Origin: DASSZN01 sp035702805
GTDB taxonomy: Bacteria; Chloroflexota; Chloroflexia; Thermomicrobiales; Thermomicrobiaceae
Length of the DNA: 20,342 bases
NCBI GenBank assembly: GCA_035702805.1
Contig: DASSZN010000035.1
Location: forward strand, 1-20,342
Direction: 5' to 3'
Positions 13,814 through 20,342 of this stretch are shown here, in pieces. The notes under the pieces are model-generated. The model was given only the letters and a program-made list of their open reading frames with translations, was not told the DNA's origin and made no database searches. A program made the translations under genes and the position numbers. The number at the start of each line of letters is the position of its first letter. Position 1 is the stretch's first letter.

Positions 13814-14977
13814 GTGTCGGGTGTACGAGATGGTAGGCCGTCGCGCGATCGATTACCCGTGGTTGCCATCGACGGGCGCCTGCTGGCATACCGGAATGGC
13901 GGGATTCCCCGGTACGTGCGGGGACTGCTGACTCATCTGCCGGCGGCCGCGCCTGATCTGCTCGTGCTACCCGTCGTCAATCGGCCTGCCGACCTGCCGG
14001 ACTCCCCGGTACTCCGGGTATTCACACCACCACACCATCGACTGGAGCGGGTGGCGCTCGGTGCCGAACTGGCGTGGTGGCGAGCGGCCCTGATCCACAG
14101 CACCGACTTTGTCCCGCCGTATGCGCCGCTGGCGCGTGCCGTGGCGACGGTGCACGACCTGGCGTTTCTGGATTCGCCGGACGCGCTCACAGCCAGCGCT
14201 CGACGCTACTACCGGGGCGTCGAGCATGCGCTGGGAACCGCGGAGCGCGTGATCGCGGTGTCGGAGACGACCCGGCGGCGCGTCATCGAGCGCCTGTCGA
14301 TCCCGCCGGAGCGAGTGGCGACGGTCTACCACGGGGTCGACGAGGGCTTCTTCGCACCGCCGCCTGAGCCTCCGGCAACGGTGCTTTCCCGCGAACTCGG
14401 GACGGACGTCGCCGCCAGGCTCCTGGTTGAGCGGCCCCTTGTCCTGACCGTGGGCACGGTGGAGCCGCGGAAGCGCCACGGGTTGCTCGTCGGAGCCGTC
14501 AGTGAACTCGCCGGCCGCCGACCGGACGCGACTCCCCTGCTGGTCGTCGCCGGGGAGCGGGGCTGGAACGCGGCCGACACCGAGGTCGCAATCGCCCGGC
14601 TGGCGGAGCGCGGGCTTGCGGTGCGCCTGCCGCACGTGAGCGACCCGGCGCTCCGGGCCCTCTACCGCTCGGCGACGCTCCTGGCCATGCCCTCCCGGGA
14701 CGAAGGGTTCGGCCTGCCGGTCGTCGAGGCGATGGCAGCGGGTCTCCCAGTGGTGGCCGCCGACCGCGGCGCACTCCCGGAGATCATGGGCGATTCCGGC
14801 AGCCTCGTATCCGAGGATTCGCCGGTGGCCTGGGCAGACGCGATCGCCGCATTGCTCGACGACGCGGAGCGCCGCGCCGGTCTCTCGAGCGCGGGGCGAT
14901 CCCGCGCCGAGCGATTCCGCTGGGAGGAGACCGCACGCCGGACCGCGACGGTCTACCGGGAGGTGCTCGCGGGATGA
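13814..14977 (+). CDS. GT4-family glycosyltransferase
   Basis: This 387-residue GT-B glycosyltransferase transfers a sugar from a nucleotide donor to an unknown acceptor. The N-terminal acceptor domain begins VVAIDGRLLAYRNGGIPRYV (16-35) and includes the VHDLAFLDSPD (113-123) and VSETTRRRVIE (149-159) segments. The C-terminal donor domain shows LTVGTVEPRKRH (211-222), the conserved GERGW loop (247-251), and the EX7E motif E297-GFGLPVV-E305 followed by MAAGLPVVAADRGALPEIMGD. A retaining mechanism and a role in cell-envelope or exopolysaccharide synthesis are inferred from the family. The GTG start at 13814 has GGAGG nine bases upstream (13800-13804). The stop overlaps the pth start (ATGA), so expression of the two is coupled although their roles look unrelated. 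Confidence 0.9.
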   Translation: MSGVRDGRPSRDRLPVVAIDGRLLAYRNGGIPRYVRGLLTHLPAAAPDLLVLPVVNRPADLPDSPVLRVFTPPHHRLERVALGAELAWWRAALIHSTDFVPPYAPLARAVATVHDLAFLDSPDALTASARRYYRGVEHALGTAERVIAVSETTRRRVIERLSIPPERVATVYHGVDEGFFAPPPEPPATVLSRELGTDVAARLLVERPLVLTVGTVEPRKRHGLLVGAVSELAGRRPDATPLLVVAGERGWNAADTEVAIARLAERGLAVRLPHVSDPALRALYRSATLLAMPSRDEGFGLPVVEAMAAGLPVVAADRGALPEIMGDSGSLVSEDSPVAWADAIAALLDDAERRAGLSSAGRSRAERFRWEETARRTATVYREVLAG

Positions 14978-15597
14978 GCGGTCGCGCCACGGTGATGATC
15001 GCCGGCCTGGGCAACCCCGGCCGCAAGTACGCGGGGACGCGCCACAACATCGGGTTCCTGGTCGTCGACGAGCTGGCCCGGCGCCTGCCACGCGGGGAGA
15101 ACCGGCGGCGGTTCGACAGCCAGCTGACCGAGACATCCACGCCAGGTGCGCGGGTGGTGCTCCTCAAGCCCGAGACGTTCATGAACCTGAGCGGCAACGC
15201 CGTGTCGGCCGCCGCCCGCTGGTACCGGGTGCCACCGGAGCGCGTCTTGCTCGTGCACGACGACATGGACCTGCCGTTCGGGCAGCTTCGGCTACGGCCG
15301 GGCGGCAGCAGCGGCGGCCACAACGGCGTAACCTCCGTGATCCAGCAACTCGGCACGGAGCGGATCCCACGACTCCGCATCGGCATCGGTCGGCCCGAAC
15401 TCGGTACCACGATCAGCTACGTGCTCAACCGCTTCACGCGCGACGAGGAACGCGCACTGCCGGACGTCGTCGCCAACGCTGCCGACGCCGCGCTCTCATG
15501 GGAACGCGATGGCATCGAGGTCGCGATGAACCTGTACAATCGCCGGGACGTGCCGCCACGTGCGTCGAGCCCGCGCGAGCGCTCGACGGAGCCGTGA
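14974..15597 (+). CDS. pth: Peptidyl-tRNA hydrolase
   Basis: Pth cleaves the ester bond of peptidyl-tRNAs released by ribosome drop-off, recycling tRNA. The 207-residue protein carries all residues known from the E. coli enzyme: N14 in GLGNPG, the catalytic base H24 in TRHNIGF, N71 in FMNLSG, D97 in VHDDMDLPFG, and N117 in GGHNGV. The RIPRLRIGIGRP segment (130-141) and the FTRDEE tail segment are also typical. The C-terminal 20 residues (190-207) are polar and rich in Arg, Pro and Ser, extending slightly beyond the usual 185-195-residue length. The start ATG shares ATGA with the preceding stop. The next gene begins 33 bases downstream with its own GGAGG. Confidence 0.96.
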   Translation: MSGRATVMIAGLGNPGRKYAGTRHNIGFLVVDELARRLPRGENRRRFDSQLTETSTPGARVVLLKPETFMNLSGNAVSAAARWYRVPPERVLLVHDDMDLPFGQLRLRPGGSSGGHNGVTSVIQQLGTERIPRLRIGIGRPELGTTISYVLNRFTRDEERALPDVVANAADAALSWERDGIEVAMNLYNRRDVPPRASSPRERSTEP

Positions 15598-15630
15598 GGG
15601 CCGAGCCGGACAGCGGCCTGGAGGTGCGGT

Positions 15631-16776
15631 GTGGACTTCGAACTCAGCCCGGAGCATCGGCTCCTGCGGGAGCGCTTCCGCGCGTTCGCGGACGAGGTGG
15701 TCGCTCCGCGCGCTGCCGAGATTGACCGGACCGGTGAGTTTCCCTGGGACGTCATCCGAGCGGTGGCCGAGACCGGGTTGCTCGGCGTCCCTATCCCGGA
15801 GCAGTACGGCGGCATCGGCGCGGACAACCTGGCGTTTGCGCTGTTGATCGAGGAACTGGCGCGGGTGTGCGGCTCCACGGCGCTGACCGTCGAGGCGCAC
15901 ACGGGCCTGGTCTGCGTGCCGCTCCTCCTGTTCGGCACCGAGGAGCAGAAACAGCGCTACCTCGTCCCGCTCGCGGAGGGCAAGATGCTCGGCGCGTTCG
16001 GGCTGACCGAGCCGCAGGCGGGCTCCGACGCCGGAGCCACGCGCACCACGGCAGTCCGAGACGGCGACGAGTTCGTCCTCAACGGTCAGAAGGTATTCAC
16101 CACGAGCGGCAGTATCTCCGGCCTCCTCATCGTCACCGCCGTGACCGACCCAAACGCGGGCCGGCGCGGCATCTCCAATATCATCGTCGAGGCCGGCACC
16201 ACGGGCCTGAGCTTCGGCCAGGACCAGGAGAAGATGGGCCTACATGGGTCGGTGACGTCACAGGTCTATTTTCAGGACTGCCGGGTACCCGCGACGAACC
16301 TGCTCGGCAATCCCGGCGACGGATTCAAGCAGTTCCTGCAAGTGCTCGACGGCGGCCGCATCGCCATCGGCGGGATGGCCGTCGGGCTGGCGCAGGGGGC
16401 GCTGGACGCCGCGCGAAGCTACGCTCGGGAGCGGGAGCAGTTCGGCCAACCCATCGCCAACTTCCAGGGGATCAGCTTCATGCTGGCCGACATGGCCACC
16501 AGCCTCGAGGCGTCTCGCTGGCTCGTCTACCGCGCGGCCACGCTCAAGGACCAGGGGCAGCGTGTCACCGAGGAGGCGGCCATGGCCAAGCTCTTCGCCT
16601 CCGAGTCCGCCGAGCGCATCTGTCGCGACGCCATCCAGGTCCACGGTGGTTACGGCTACACCCGCGAGTACCCCGTCGAGCGCTTCTATCGCGACGTGCG
16701 GCTGACTCAGATCGGCGAGGGTACGTCGGAGATCCTGCGCATGGTCATCGCTCGCCAGATCCTCGAGCAGGCCTGA
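15631..16776 (+). CDS. Acyl-CoA dehydrogenase (copy 1)
   Basis: This 381-residue flavoprotein oxidises an acyl-CoA to the trans-2-enoyl-CoA and passes electrons to electron-transfer flavoprotein. The N-terminal helical domain (1-120) is followed by the flavin-binding FGLTEPQAGSDAGA block (123-136), a beta domain (about 125-230), and the C-terminal helices. REREQFGQPIANFQ (266-279) and VHGGYGYTREYPVERFYRD (337-355) are signature blocks, and the catalytic base is E363 in IGEGTSEI. The residue before it is Gly, whereas the second copy has Tyr, hinting at different acyl substrates. The overall pattern resembles short- and branched-chain enzymes. GTG 15631 has GGAGG six bases upstream. It begins an acyl-CoA gene cluster leading to a B12-dependent mutase. 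Confidence 0.93.
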   Translation: MDFELSPEHRLLRERFRAFADEVVAPRAAEIDRTGEFPWDVIRAVAETGLLGVPIPEQYGGIGADNLAFALLIEELARVCGSTALTVEAHTGLVCVPLLLFGTEEQKQRYLVPLAEGKMLGAFGLTEPQAGSDAGATRTTAVRDGDEFVLNGQKVFTTSGSISGLLIVTAVTDPNAGRRGISNIIVEAGTTGLSFGQDQEKMGLHGSVTSQVYFQDCRVPATNLLGNPGDGFKQFLQVLDGGRIAIGGMAVGLAQGALDAARSYAREREQFGQPIANFQGISFMLADMATSLEASRWLVYRAATLKDQGQRVTEEAAMAKLFASESAERICRDAIQVHGGYGYTREYPVERFYRDVRLTQIGEGTSEILRMVIARQILEQA

Positions 16777-16807
16777 CCGTTTCGGCGGAGAAAGGATCGC
16801 GCGACCC

Positions 16808-17665
16808 ATGGGCATGGAGATCACCCGCGTCGCCGTCATCGGGACCGGGACGATGGGGAGCGGCATTGCCCAGACCGTCGCGGTGGCCGGCGTCCCCGTG
16901 ACGATGGTCGACCGCGAGCAGTCCATTGTGGACCGCGCTCAGCAGACGATCGAACGCCAGCTGCACCGTGCGGTCGAGCGCGGCCGCATGTCCCAGGACG
17001 AGGCCGGTGTCGCGCTCAGCCTGATCGAGACGGACATCGCGGTCGACGCGGCCGCCGACGCGGACCTCGTCATCGAGGCCGTGCCCGAGTTGCTCACGAT
17101 GAAGTCGGACATTTTCAAGCGTCTGGACGAAGTCTGTCGGCCCGACGCAATCCTGGCATCCAACACGTCGTCAATCCCGATCACCGCCCTCGGTGCAACC
17201 ACCACCCGTCCCCAGCGCGTCGTCGGCATGCACTTCTTCAACCCGGTGCCGATCATGAAGCTGGTCGAGGTCGTCCGGGGCTTCCAGACCTCGGACGACG
17301 TCGTATCCACCGTGGACGCGTTCGCCCGGCAACTCGGCAAGGAACCGGTGGCAGTCAACGATTTCCCCGGCTTCGTCTCCAACCGCGTCCTGATGCCCAT
17401 GATCAACGAGGCGATCTTCTGCCTGATGGATGGCGTCGCCACTGCCGAGGCGATCGACACGGTGATGCGGCTCGGGATGAATCACCCAATGGGGCCGCTC
17501 GCGCTCGCCGACCTGATCGGCCTGGACGTCTGCCTCGACATCATGGAGGTGCTCCAGCGCGATCTCGGCGAGGACAAGTACCGGCCCTGCCCGCTCCTTC
17601 GGAAACTGGTCGCCGCCGGCAAGCTGGGCCGCAAGACCCGCGAGGGGTTCTACCGCTACGAGTGA
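16808..17665 (+). CDS. 3-hydroxyacyl-CoA (3-hydroxybutyryl-CoA) dehydrogenase
   Basis: The 285-residue enzyme is the stand-alone short form, interconverting 3-hydroxyacyl-CoA and 3-oxoacyl-CoA; it is most like 3-hydroxybutyryl-CoA dehydrogenases (Hbd/PaaH). The N-terminal Rossmann domain has GTGTMG (12-17) and D35 ending strand 2, which favours NAD+. SNTSS (118-122), the catalytic H142 in MHFFNPVPIMKLVE with E154, and N192 in PGFVSNRVLMP complete the active site. The C-terminal dimerisation domain includes GMNHPMGPLALADLIGLD (223-240) and GRKTREGFYRY (274-284). ATG 16808 is preceded by GGAGAAAGGA at 16787-16796. It lies between two acyl-CoA dehydrogenase genes with gaps of 31 and 12 bases, so all three should be co-transcribed. 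Confidence 0.94.
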   Translation: MGMEITRVAVIGTGTMGSGIAQTVAVAGVPVTMVDREQSIVDRAQQTIERQLHRAVERGRMSQDEAGVALSLIETDIAVDAAADADLVIEAVPELLTMKSDIFKRLDEVCRPDAILASNTSSIPITALGATTTRPQRVVGMHFFNPVPIMKLVEVVRGFQTSDDVVSTVDAFARQLGKEPVAVNDFPGFVSNRVLMPMINEAIFCLMDGVATAEAIDTVMRLGMNHPMGPLALADLIGLDVCLDIMEVLQRDLGEDKYRPCPLLRKLVAAGKLGRKTREGFYRYE

Positions 17666-17677
17666 GGGTGCGACCGC

Positions 17678-18829
17678 GTGGACTTCGCGCTGAGCGACGA
17701 GCAGATCCTGCTGCGGGACACGGTCCGCGACTTCGTGGCACGCCGGGTGGCGCCGCGTGCCTCCGAGCGCGATCGTGACGCGACCTTTCCCGAAAGCGAG
17801 CTCCGGGAGGCCGCGGAGATTGGCCTGTGCGGAATGATGGTGCCCGAGGAGTTCGGCGGCAGCCCGGTCGGGGTACTCGGCGCGGCGATCGTGTACGAGG
17901 AACTGGCCTACGGGTCGGCGGCGCTCTCGGTCACGCTGTCGGTCCACAACAGCCTCGTCTGCGGCGGCATCGCGACCTTCGGGACGCCGGAGCTCCAGGC
18001 ACAACTGCTCCCCTCGCTCGCCGACGGCACGCTCCTCGGCGCCTACGCGCTCTCCGAGCCGCAGGCCGGCTCCGACGCGGCCGCCATCATCACCCGGGCC
18101 GAGCGTGTCGCTGACGGCTACCTGCTCAACGGGCGCAAGATCTTCGTGACGAGCGGCGGGCACGCGGGCCTGTACGTCGTCTTCGCGGTGACGGACCCGG
18201 AGGCACGAACCTCGCGCAAAATCTCGGCGTTCGTCGTTGAACGGGGCACGCCGGGGCTCGAGGTACCCCGGAAGGAGCGCAAACTCGGGCTGCGCGCGTC
18301 CGAGATCGTCGAGCTCTCCCTGCGCGACGTCCACGTGCCGGCCGCAAATCTGCTCGGGGAGGAAGGCCGCGGGTTTGCGATCGCGATGCACCTGCTCGAC
18401 GGCGGACGCGTCGGAATCGGCGCGCAGTCGCTCGGTATCGCCCGATCGGCCTACGACCGCGCGCGACGCTACGCTGTCGACCGCGAGCAGTTCGGACACC
18501 GGCTCGCCGACTTCCAGGCGACGCAGTGGAAGCTGGCGGACATGGCAACGCGCCTCGAGGCGGCACGTCTCCTGGTCTGGCGTGCGGCCGCGCTGCGGGA
18601 CGCCGGCGCACCGCACACGCTGGCCGCCTCGCAGGCCAAGCTCTTCGCCTCGGAGACGGCCACGTGGGTCACCGATCAGGCAGTGCAGCTCCACGGTGGT
18701 TATGGCTACCTTGAAGACTATGAGGTCGAGCGGTATTTTCGCGACGCGAGGGCCACGGTGATCTACGAGGGAACCTCGGAGATCCAGCGTCTGGTCATTG
18801 CGCGGCATGTGCTCGGCGAGATTCGCTGA
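17678..18829 (+). CDS. Acyl-CoA dehydrogenase (copy 2)
   Basis: This 383-residue enzyme is a paralogue of the gene two places upstream, and both align over the full length. It has YALSEPQAGSDAAA (123-136), FVTSGGHAG in the flavin domain, DREQFGHRLADFQ (268-280), QLHGGYGYLEDYEVERYFRD (337-356), and the catalytic base E364 in VIYEGTSEIQR. The YEGT sequence is the common short- and medium-chain form, while copy 1 has GEGT. The pair may therefore act on different acyl groups, for example straight versus branched, but this cannot be proved by eye. GTG 17678 follows the preceding stop by 12 bases, with GAGGG just upstream. The stop is 11 bases before the next gene. Confidence 0.93.
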   Translation: MDFALSDEQILLRDTVRDFVARRVAPRASERDRDATFPESELREAAEIGLCGMMVPEEFGGSPVGVLGAAIVYEELAYGSAALSVTLSVHNSLVCGGIATFGTPELQAQLLPSLADGTLLGAYALSEPQAGSDAAAIITRAERVADGYLLNGRKIFVTSGGHAGLYVVFAVTDPEARTSRKISAFVVERGTPGLEVPRKERKLGLRASEIVELSLRDVHVPAANLLGEEGRGFAIAMHLLDGGRVGIGAQSLGIARSAYDRARRYAVDREQFGHRLADFQATQWKLADMATRLEAARLLVWRAAALRDAGAPHTLAASQAKLFASETATWVTDQAVQLHGGYGYLEDYEVERYFRDARATVIYEGTSEIQRLVIARHVLGEIR

Positions 18830-18840
18830 GGGGGAGACCG

Positions 18841-19404
18841 ATGGCAGAGAACCACACCAACGGCGACGGCCCGGCGGCCCGGAGTTTCCTGATGCTGCTG
18901 GTGGGCGACGAGCGGCGCACCTCCGACGCGGCACTCGGCATCGCGCTGCGCGGCGCCGGCCATAACCTGCGGGTCCACATCATCGAGTTCCTCAAGGCCG
19001 GCCGCGACCGCGGTGAGTTCGCGGCGGTATCCTTCCTCGCCGGGGTGACCCTGGCGCAGTACGGCCGGGCTCAATCGCAGCAGACCTCGGCGGAAGTCGA
19101 GGGGCCGGCGATCGCGCCCGATCGCCTGGAGGCAGCCTTCAACGACGCGGTCAACCAGGTTCGCCATCGCGTGACCAACATCCTGATCCTCGACGGCATC
19201 CTGACCGCGGTCGACGAGGGCATCGTCGACGAGGCGCGCGTCCTGGACCTCATCAATGACGCGTCGCCCTGGCTCGACGTCGTCCTCACCGGACGCACGG
19301 CACCGGAGGCGCTCAAAGATCGCGCCGACACCGTCACCGTGATGGAGACCGTCAAGTCCAACGAGCGGGAAGCGCAGGCGCTGCGGCGCGGCATCCACTT
19401 CTAG
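18841..19404 (+). CDS. CobA/CobO-like protein with degenerate P-loop
   Basis: The 187-residue protein resembles ATP:corrinoid adenosyltransferases of the CobA/CobO/BtuR family. ALGIALRGAGHNLRVHIIEFLKAG (31-54, outline), LILDG near 115-119, VVLTGRTAPEALKDRADTVT (147-166) and the C-terminal RRGIHF all match in order and spacing. The catalytic P-loop does not. The family GNGKGKTT aligns without a gap to G22-DERRTSD, so the ATP-binding lysine is T27 and only the first glycine remains. Walker B LDE is LDG (E to G119), and the conserved GFTW region is unrecognisable. Classical ATP-dependent adenosylation therefore looks unlikely. It sits directly before a B12-dependent mutase gene, which suggests a cofactor-handling or structural partner role. 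ATG 18841 has GGGGGAG upstream. Confidence 0.75.
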   Translation: MAENHTNGDGPAARSFLMLLVGDERRTSDAALGIALRGAGHNLRVHIIEFLKAGRDRGEFAAVSFLAGVTLAQYGRAQSQQTSAEVEGPAIAPDRLEAAFNDAVNQVRHRVTNILILDGILTAVDEGIVDEARVLDLINDASPWLDVVLTGRTAPEALKDRADTVTVMETVKSNEREAQALRRGIHF

Positions 19405-19460
19405 TCGCGCGAGCGCGTCCCACAGCCGACCCGCCCGACGCCATCGAATCGAGGCACACC

Positions 19461-20342
19461 GTGGCGCGAAACCTCTTCTCAAGCGACGACCGCTACCGCC
19501 GACCGCCCGACCCGGCACGTCGTGACTTCACCACTACCTCCGGTGAGCCGGTTCGCGAGGCCTACACGGCGGAAGACCTGGCCGATCGGGGATTCGATCC
19601 GGGGCGCGATCTCGGCGAGCCAGGAGAGTTTCCCTACACGCGCGGAATCCACCCGACGATGTATCGCGGCCGCCTTTGGACGATGCGCATGTTCGCGGGC
19701 TTCGGCTCCGCTGAGGAGACCAACCGCCGCTTTCGCTACTTGCTCGAACACGGCGAGACCGGCCTCTCGATCGCCTTCGACCTGCCGACCCTCTACGGTC
19801 GCGATACCGACGACCCGCTATCGGCCGGCGAGTTTGGCAAGTGCGGCGTGGCCGTCTCGTCCCTCGCCGACATGGAGATCCTGCTCGACGGCATTCCACT
19901 CGACCAGGTCACCACCTCGATGACCATCAACGGTCCGGCGGCCGCCGTGTGGGCCATGTACATCGCCACCGCGGAGAAGCGCGGCATCCCGCGGGCGGCG
20001 CTCGGCGGCACGCTGCAGAACGACATCCTGAAGGAGTTCACCGCCCAGAACGAGTACATCTACCCGCCCGCGCCGTCGATGAAGCTCGTCACCGACACCA
20101 TCGAGTTCGCCACGCGCGAGATGCCCCGGTGGAACAGTATCAGCGTGAGCGGGTACCACATCCGCGAGGCGGGCGCGACCGCGACAGAGGAACTGGCCTT
20201 CACCCTGGCCGACGGCACGGCCTACGTCGACGCCGCGCTCGCGCGCGGATTGGACATCGACGAGTTCGCGCCGCGCCTCTCGTTCTTCTTCAACTGCCAC
20301 AACGACTTCTTCGAGGAGATCGCCAAGTTCCGCGCGGCGCGC
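19461..20342 (+). CDS. B12-dependent acyl-CoA mutase large subunit, isobutyryl-CoA-mutase-like, 5' part
   Basis: The first 294 residues are visible; the gene runs off the window. This is the substrate-binding TIM barrel of the methylmalonyl-CoA mutase family: PYTRGIHPTMYRGR (58-71), GLSIAFDLPT (101-110), TSMTINGPAA (152-161), GTLQNDILKEF (183-193), SGYHIREAGAT (230-240) and APRLSFFF (270-277). Aligned without gaps to Propionibacterium MCM numbering (offset 11), T74, R76, Q186 and H233 match T85, R87, Q197 and H244. The two carboxylate-binding residues differ: Tyr89 is F78 and Arg207 is Q196, the pattern of isobutyryl-CoA mutase, and Tyr75 is H64. Butyryl/isobutyryl-CoA isomerisation is therefore more likely than methylmalonyl-CoA. 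The GTG start at 19461 has GAGG seven bases upstream. The B12 domain is not visible and may be a separate subunit. Confidence 0.88.
   Translation, partial: MARNLFSSDDRYRRPPDPARRDFTTTSGEPVREAYTAEDLADRGFDPGRDLGEPGEFPYTRGIHPTMYRGRLWTMRMFAGFGSAEETNRRFRYLLEHGETGLSIAFDLPTLYGRDTDDPLSAGEFGKCGVAVSSLADMEILLDGIPLDQVTTSMTINGPAAAVWAMYIATAEKRGIPRAALGGTLQNDILKEFTAQNEYIYPPAPSMKLVTDTIEFATREMPRWNSISVSGYHIREAGATATEELAFTLADGTAYVDAALARGLDIDEFAPRLSFFFNCHNDFFEEIAKFRAAR

Noticed and set aside
13689..13889. Extension of TatA to 211 residues
   Set aside because: The TatA family begins at the membrane helix MDILGIGPVEM; the extension crosses the promoter and the divergent gene start.
17171..18934. Minus-strand open frame of 587 codons opposite the dehydrogenase genes
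   Set aside because: It covers two well-supported enzymes on the other strand, has no domain-like pattern and no ribosome binding site.
18841..19404. Calling the CobO-like protein a normal corrinoid adenosyltransferase
   Set aside because: The P-loop lysine, second and third loop glycine positions and the Walker B glutamate are all replaced, so the standard activity cannot be supported from sequence.

Overview
The window is a compact, high-GC bacterial chromosome segment of ordinary core and metabolic genes. I see no RNA genes, CRISPR arrays, insertion sequences or phage genes. The GC-rich codon use, many GTG starts, gene content and B12-dependent acyl-CoA mutase cluster suggest a Thermomicrobia-like member of the Chloroflexota (Sphaerobacter-type). 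That assignment is an inference from style, not proof.

Layout. Positions 1-1907 (+) carry the 3' end of a laccase-domain PgeF gene, yggS, and a WalJ/YycJ-like metallo-beta-lactamase-fold hydrolase. An unrecognised 160-residue protein (-) follows. Positions 2544-6122 (-) encode a two-gene ABC exporter whose sequence motifs mark it as a heterodimer with one degenerate ATP site. A 250-base divergent promoter region separates it from a C-terminal helix-turn-helix regulator (+). Positions 7011-10831 (-) hold a tightly packed run: UDP-glucose 6-dehydrogenase, acpS, the bifunctional NAD(P)HX repair enzyme, and a two-CBS-domain protein. Next comes tgt with acylphosphatase (-), a SAM methyltransferase (+) and tatA (-).

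Positions 13814-20342 (+) form one long unidirectional run. It starts with a GT4 glycosyltransferase and peptidyl-tRNA hydrolase, then becomes an acyl-CoA cluster: acyl-CoA dehydrogenase, 3-hydroxyacyl-CoA dehydrogenase, a second acyl-CoA dehydrogenase, a CobA/CobO-like protein, and the N-terminal part of a B12-dependent acyl-CoA mutase that runs off the window.

The acyl-CoA cluster is the most interesting part. The mutase would usually be labelled methylmalonyl-CoA mutase. It aligns without gaps to the MCM numbering, yet has Phe and Gln where MCM has the carboxylate-binding Tyr89 and Arg207, which is the isobutyryl-CoA mutase pattern. The CobA/CobO-like protein beside it has lost the P-loop lysine and the Walker B glutamate, so it is probably not a standard corrinoid adenosyltransferase and may be a dedicated accessory factor for the mutase. 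The flanking dehydrogenases fit C4 acyl-CoA chemistry (butyryl/isobutyryl). A second unexpected signal is in Tgt, where the base-selectivity Cys of the bacterial enzyme is Val in an LDDVV motif like that of the eukaryotic queuine enzyme.
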